Source of the DNA: Favolaschia claudopus
Taxonomy: Eukaryota; Basidiomycota; Agaricomycetes; Agaricales; Mycenaceae
Length of the DNA stretch: 64,000 nucleotides
Direction of reading: 5' to 3'
NCBI GenBank assembly: GCA_037176885.1
Contig: JAWWNJ010000095.1
Span: forward strand, 990,032 to 1,054,031
Part shown: one piece after another, positions 60,360 to 64,000 of the stretch
Layout: each line of letters opens with the position of its first letter
How positions within the stretch are numbered: the stretch's first letter is position 1
Made by a program: the position numbers and the translations under genes
Notes under the pieces: generated by a model
What the model was told of the DNA's origin: nothing
The model's input: the letters and a program-made list of their open reading frames with translations, nothing else
Databases searched by the model: none

Positions 60360-62474
60360 CTAGCTATCTTCCCCGGGAATTACGATCGTAATTCCGTGAA
60401 AAGGGTTCCCAAACCGGTGGAATTATGGTTGCAATTGACATCGTGGGAAGGAATTATGGTTGCAGTGCTTAACAACAGGTCTAAAATGACTCAGATTGCA
60501 GGAATTATGGTTGATGACTGGAATTATGGTTGCACCCAGAATCTTCGGAGTAGAAACAAACACACAATACTTATAACACCTCGCAACCGACTATAAGAAA
60601 CGAACGAAATGAACTCAACTCTTATAGCCCGAAGCAAGGCCTTATAATAAACGCAACTCAAAGGAAACCCTCTCAGCCGACGCAATTGCCCAAACGAATT
60701 ATTATAACGGCTCACCAGCCCTTATAATAAATGCCAGCTAAAATCATTATTATAGTCACCGGTGGGACAGTGCGGAAAATATTGCTGGAACCAAATATGT
60801 CCCAAATGGCTTACAAACCATGGTAGTGTCACCGCGAATGCCCTGACAGGTCTCGTTGACTTGCTAGATGGCCTCAAACGGAAACCGTAGGGTGAAAACC
60901 GAAACTCTGATAGCGCAGTCAATTCTCTACCGATTGCCTTGGGTCTAGGCTCAAATTGAAGCGTTTGAGTAGGGCTACAAGGCTACACTGCCAGCGATTG
61001 CATTGAACTATGTCAAGGTGCTCAGATATTCACACGTCTTGAATATATCTGGTAGTATGCGTCCAGAGACAAGTACACTGCATCGATTGAATATGTCTCA
61101 CTCATAGGCCTTCAAAACCAAGCATTATATGGCCCTGGTATTCTGGCAAGGTTTAGGCATATCGACTTCAGACAGTACAGACACTGCGTAGACAATACAA
61201 GCACCGAACACACCGATCGAAGCTATATGGAATCCAGCAGGGCAACACCAGAGCAGAGACGTTAAGGTTGGCGACAACCCAACAGCACAGACGTTAAGGT
61301 TAGTGGTCCCACTCCCCCGACGGAATCCACCAAAATCCAAAATTTTTTCGGCAGCTTCGGAAAGGAAGTCGAAGGGCACACAATCCAGCAAGGCAGTGTA
61401 CGGGTTAACAACAGAATGCAGCAAGACATTGGCGAACTAGCCACTCATAGCTCCCCGCTATCGTAAAGGCAACCAAGGTCATTGGAGTGAGGGAAGAGAC
61501 GTTCTCAAGTAGAGACCAACCATTCATTATAGGGCCAGAGACCACAGAGCCTCAATACAACACTTCAAACAGTACAGACATTCAGTGAAGGTCAAGCATT
61601 ATTACTATAAGGCCGGAATGGTACCGAATACAACCAGAGCCTTAGAGTCTTCAATTCAGTCAATACAGGATAAGACTGTGTTCAACCAGCCAAGGTGAAC
61701 ACCGTTGAGCCCATGTACCAACAGCCAGAGTCAATGCCTTGGAATGGAGCAAAGCCTTGGTGATATAGCCTGGAATGCGGAGGGGAATCCAGAAAGACTA
61801 GCTATGGTAATGGAGAATGCGGTGCCGCATTCCTTGCAAAAGGTCCCCAAAAGTGCTGGGATTCGGGTGGGCACTGGCAGTGTGAGAGGGAATTCGGAGG
61901 GGCACCAATTCAAACACCTCCTAATCTGACTGACTTGGAGGAATTCGGAGGGGCACGTGGAATCGGGAGGGGCAAGCAATCTGACCCCCCAAGTCAAAAA
62001 CAAAAACAGAATCTTATAGTCACCAGCAAGGCCCTATAAGAATTGCGACTCACTGCCAAAAAAAATTATAAGCCAGAGCCAAGGCTTATAAGAAATGCGA
62101 TTGAACAGCCGACTCAAGCCATCGGGAAGAATTGGTGGAAACCAAAAGGGTGTCAAATAGCTTGGGAATTAGCCTAGTATCACCGCAAACGCCTGACCAG
62201 GTCTCGTTGACGTGCTATATTGACTTGAACCGAAATCGTAAGGCAAAAAGCAAAACTACAACAGCACAGTCAATTGAGCACCGATTGCCTTGGTTGTAGG
62301 CTCGAATGGAAGCCTTTGACGAGGACTATAAGACGGTGTCATCAGCGATCGAGTCGCAGGTCACCTGACATTTACGACTCGGTCAAACACTGCGTTCGAA
62401 GCCATACGGAATGCACAAGGCAATACCAAAGCATGGATGTTAAGGTTTGGGACAACAACACAGCACAGACGTTA
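60360..62474 (-). repeat. Array B unit 3, truncated by the telomere tract
   Basis: B1 is complete (60360-61797). B2 (61798 onward) runs to GACGTTA at 62474, where the expected AGGTTAGTGG is replaced by GGGTTAGGG. Confidence 0.92.
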
Positions 62475-62669
62475 GGGTTAGGGTTAGGGTTAGGGTTAGG
62501 GTTAGGGTTAGGGTTAGGGTTAGGGTTAGGGTTAGGGTTAGGGTTAGGGTTAGGGTTAGGGTTAGGGTTAGGGTTAGGGTTAGGGTTAGGGTTAGGGTTA
62601 GGGTTAGGGTTAGGGTTAGGGTTAGGGTTAGGGTTAGGGTTAGGGTTAGGGTTAGGGTTAGGGTTAGGG
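62472..62669 (+). repeat. Interstitial telomere tract, 33 perfect TTAGGG repeats
   Basis: The tract is 198 bp without a single interruption. The G-rich strand points right, so it is oriented as the right-hand end of a chromosome ending in array B. The length is in the range of a whole fungal telomere, yet coding DNA follows directly. Confidence 0.97.
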
Positions 62670-64000
62670 TGTGTGAATATTTTGCCAATGAAGGCGCCGT
62701 CTTCGAGAGCAACCGAATATGAATGCACGGCACCCGGCTTCCCAGAATGTTAGAGATAAATAAAACAAGAATTTTGAGATTTCGTACCGGAAGCGGATGT
62801 GCAGCGTCGCCAAGGACCAGAACACGTCCGCTTGCCGAAACCCAGGACTCGAGTGCATGGTGTTCCTTCATCTGAATACAAGTAGCTGGTCCGGCGAGGG
62901 CTACCAATTTTTGTAGCCTTTGTGGTGAGTGTTTAGGGTTACTATATCGAGATGAATTACTGCTTCTCACATTGAATCGCAAGGACCAAGAACATCAGTA
63001 ATCTTTTTCTGCGCTTCTTCCATCCAGTTTCCTTCTTGAGAGCTATCGGGAGTATAAAACAATATCCAGATGTCGTTGTGGGCTCCCTAATTGGACCAAT
63101 GCTATCTAGTTGTCAATATTAAAAGCACTCGCTTGACTTACAACAGGAAACGTCTTGAGGCCTAATGTGCAAAGTAAATTCATGAACCGCTGATTAACTT
63201 GTTACACAAATGTGCTTTCCTCGATTTGAGCCGGCCCATATTGTGGACTTCGAGGCAAAACCATCAGGGGAGAAAATTAATACGGTTGACAGAGGCACTT
63301 ACTCCGGGATAATCGACAAACAGATTCAGCCCGTTTTCAACAGCAACCGAGTTCTCAACAATCGCACTGGGCTGCTTCAACATTTAATCAGTTCATAGAA
63401 GACACCTTCGCACCTATACACCGCCATCCCCGTGTTTGCTTCAGTATCCGTACACTCTCCCTCCTCCTGCAAAAGTGTTCTGCGCACCACTCCGTTCACG
63501 CCATCCGCGCCAATGATCGCATCCGCCGCGTGAGCTTCACCCGATCGTAAGGTTACAGAGCACGCATTGCAGTCGATCTCCACAACCTCCGCTTCAAATC
63601 TAAAAGATACCGGAGGTGCGAATTCGGTATCTTTTGTTGCCACATTATAGAGGAATTGTGTTAGTTCTCGATGCTAGGAAGGATTGTTCAAATCGAAAAC
63701 GATTCGAGATTCATCTGCTGCTCACTGAGAATTGCAGATATCCTCCTCGAGCTTCTTCCAGCAATTCAAGGTCCCACATATTATTTCCTGCGCTCGTTTG
63801 AGTTTCGTGAAACGAAAACCGTCAAACGACAAACCCATGTGATCTGGGCCGGGTATTTGTCCTTCGGCGGCATCTAGAATTGATTCAGCACATATTGAGG
63901 ACGTCTAACTCATAGATCTTCACATTTGTACAACGCAAAGCCGGCCAGAGGTGCGGAATGAGTCTCAATCTCTTTTGCTAGTCCCCAGTCTAGTAGAATT
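62670..64000 (-). pseudogene. FAD-dependent monooxygenase (salicylate-hydroxylase-like), broken at its 3' end by telomere repeats
   Basis: Minus-strand exons include 63924-64000 (ILLDWGLAKEIETHSAPLAG), an exon at about 63430-63660 with IIGADGVNGVVRRTLL, 62971-63086 (GAHNDIWILFYTPD), 62788-62917 with GRVLVLGDAAHPLP, and 62670-62737 (VALEDGAFIGKIFT). Introns 62738-62787, 62918-62970 and 63874-63923 are 50-53 bp. The GADG and GDAAHP motifs are the second and third FAD-contact signatures of class A flavoprotein monooxygenases (FAD_binding_3 fold). These hydroxylate small, often aromatic, substrates using NAD(P)H and O2. The N-terminal GxGxxG nucleotide-binding motif would lie beyond the right edge. 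Reading stops after GKIFTH, where the C-terminal ~100 or more residues expected of the family are replaced by (CCCTAA)n. The coding junction bases ACACACCC overlap the repeat. Exon borders between 63087 and 63430 are uncertain. Confidence 0.75.

Larger units (their letters stand above)
54873..62474 (-). repeat. Array B: three tandem ~2,743-bp units of paired Helitron-like modules
   Basis: Units begin at 54873, 57617 and 60360; the third stops at the telomere repeat. The first is 2,744 bp because of one extra A near 55064, and a single T/C difference lies near 56141 versus 58885. Each unit is B1 (1,438-1,439 bp) plus B2 (1,305 bp). B1's body is related to A2, and B2's body to A1. There is no coding capacity beyond short frames. 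Confidence 0.9.

Noticed and set aside
15409..62474. Array considered as rDNA or another tandem gene array
   Set aside because: No rRNA, tRNA or histone-like sequence is recognisable in the units, and coding capacity is absent.
15409..62474. Array considered as retrotransposon-derived (LTR, or telomere-targeted non-LTR)
   Set aside because: No reverse transcriptase, no poly-A or oligo-repeat tail at unit boundaries, no target duplications; the boundaries instead carry hairpin plus CTAG and TC.
62440..62982. Long open frames across the telomere tract (Leu-Thr, Asn-Pro, Arg-Val or Gly-Leu repeats)
   Set aside because: A 6-bp repeat without stops in most frames necessarily gives long dipeptide frames; not genes.

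Overview
The window looks like a subtelomeric stretch of a basidiomycete (probably Agaricomycete) chromosome. Every intron I could place is 43-79 bp, most of them 43-58 bp, with GT..AG ends (mostly GTGAGT) and CTRAY-type branch sites. The telomere repeat is TTAGGG. The pogo-like transposase has the HTH/CENPB plus SAP-like C-terminus layout I associate with mushroom-forming fungi. Names come from motif reading only; no database was searched.

Layout. (1) 1-15,408 is sparse host DNA: a spliced HNH-nuclease-domain gene (346-1740); a gene-poor stretch with a MITE, a foldback element and a diverged two-copy segmental duplication (~4.0-7.0 kb and ~9.4-11.3 kb); a small secreted cysteine-rich protein gene (8464-8715); a cluster of short palindromic repeats; a tentative minus-strand gene; and an eight-exon RTC4-like gene (13,842-15,408, minus) that has lost its 5' end. 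(2) 15,409-54,872 is array A: 13 nearly identical 2,802-bp units, the last truncated. Unit 3 alone carries a 3,179-bp pogo/Tc1-like transposon (21,664-24,842). (3) 54,873-62,474 is array B: three related but distinct 2,743-bp units, the last truncated. (4) 62,472-62,669 is exactly 33 perfect TTAGGG repeats. (5) 62,670-64,000 is a FAD-dependent monooxygenase gene (minus), cut at its 3' end by the telomere repeat and at its 5' end by the window edge.

The main discovery is the anatomy of arrays A and B. Each unit is a pair of about 1.3-1.44 kb modules. Read on the minus strand, every module ends in a hairpin, 11-14 nt, then CTAG. Three of the four module types begin, immediately after the preceding CTAG, with TCTYKCTGSATYC. 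These are the hallmarks of Helitron (rolling-circle) termini, so the arrays read as head-to-tail concatemers of non-autonomous Helitron-like elements. Each module also carries its own private set of 4-5 iterated GGAAT-led repeats beside the hairpin. The hairpin-iteron cassettes have been swapped between module bodies. A shared core holds telomere-like GTTAAGGTTAG seeds, and the terminal TTAGGG tract starts exactly at one of them. I infer that a rolling-circle element became a telomere-associated sequence, invaded an RTC4-like gene on its inner side and was capped by telomere addition on its outer side. The array has no recognisable Rep/helicase gene, so any machinery must act in trans.
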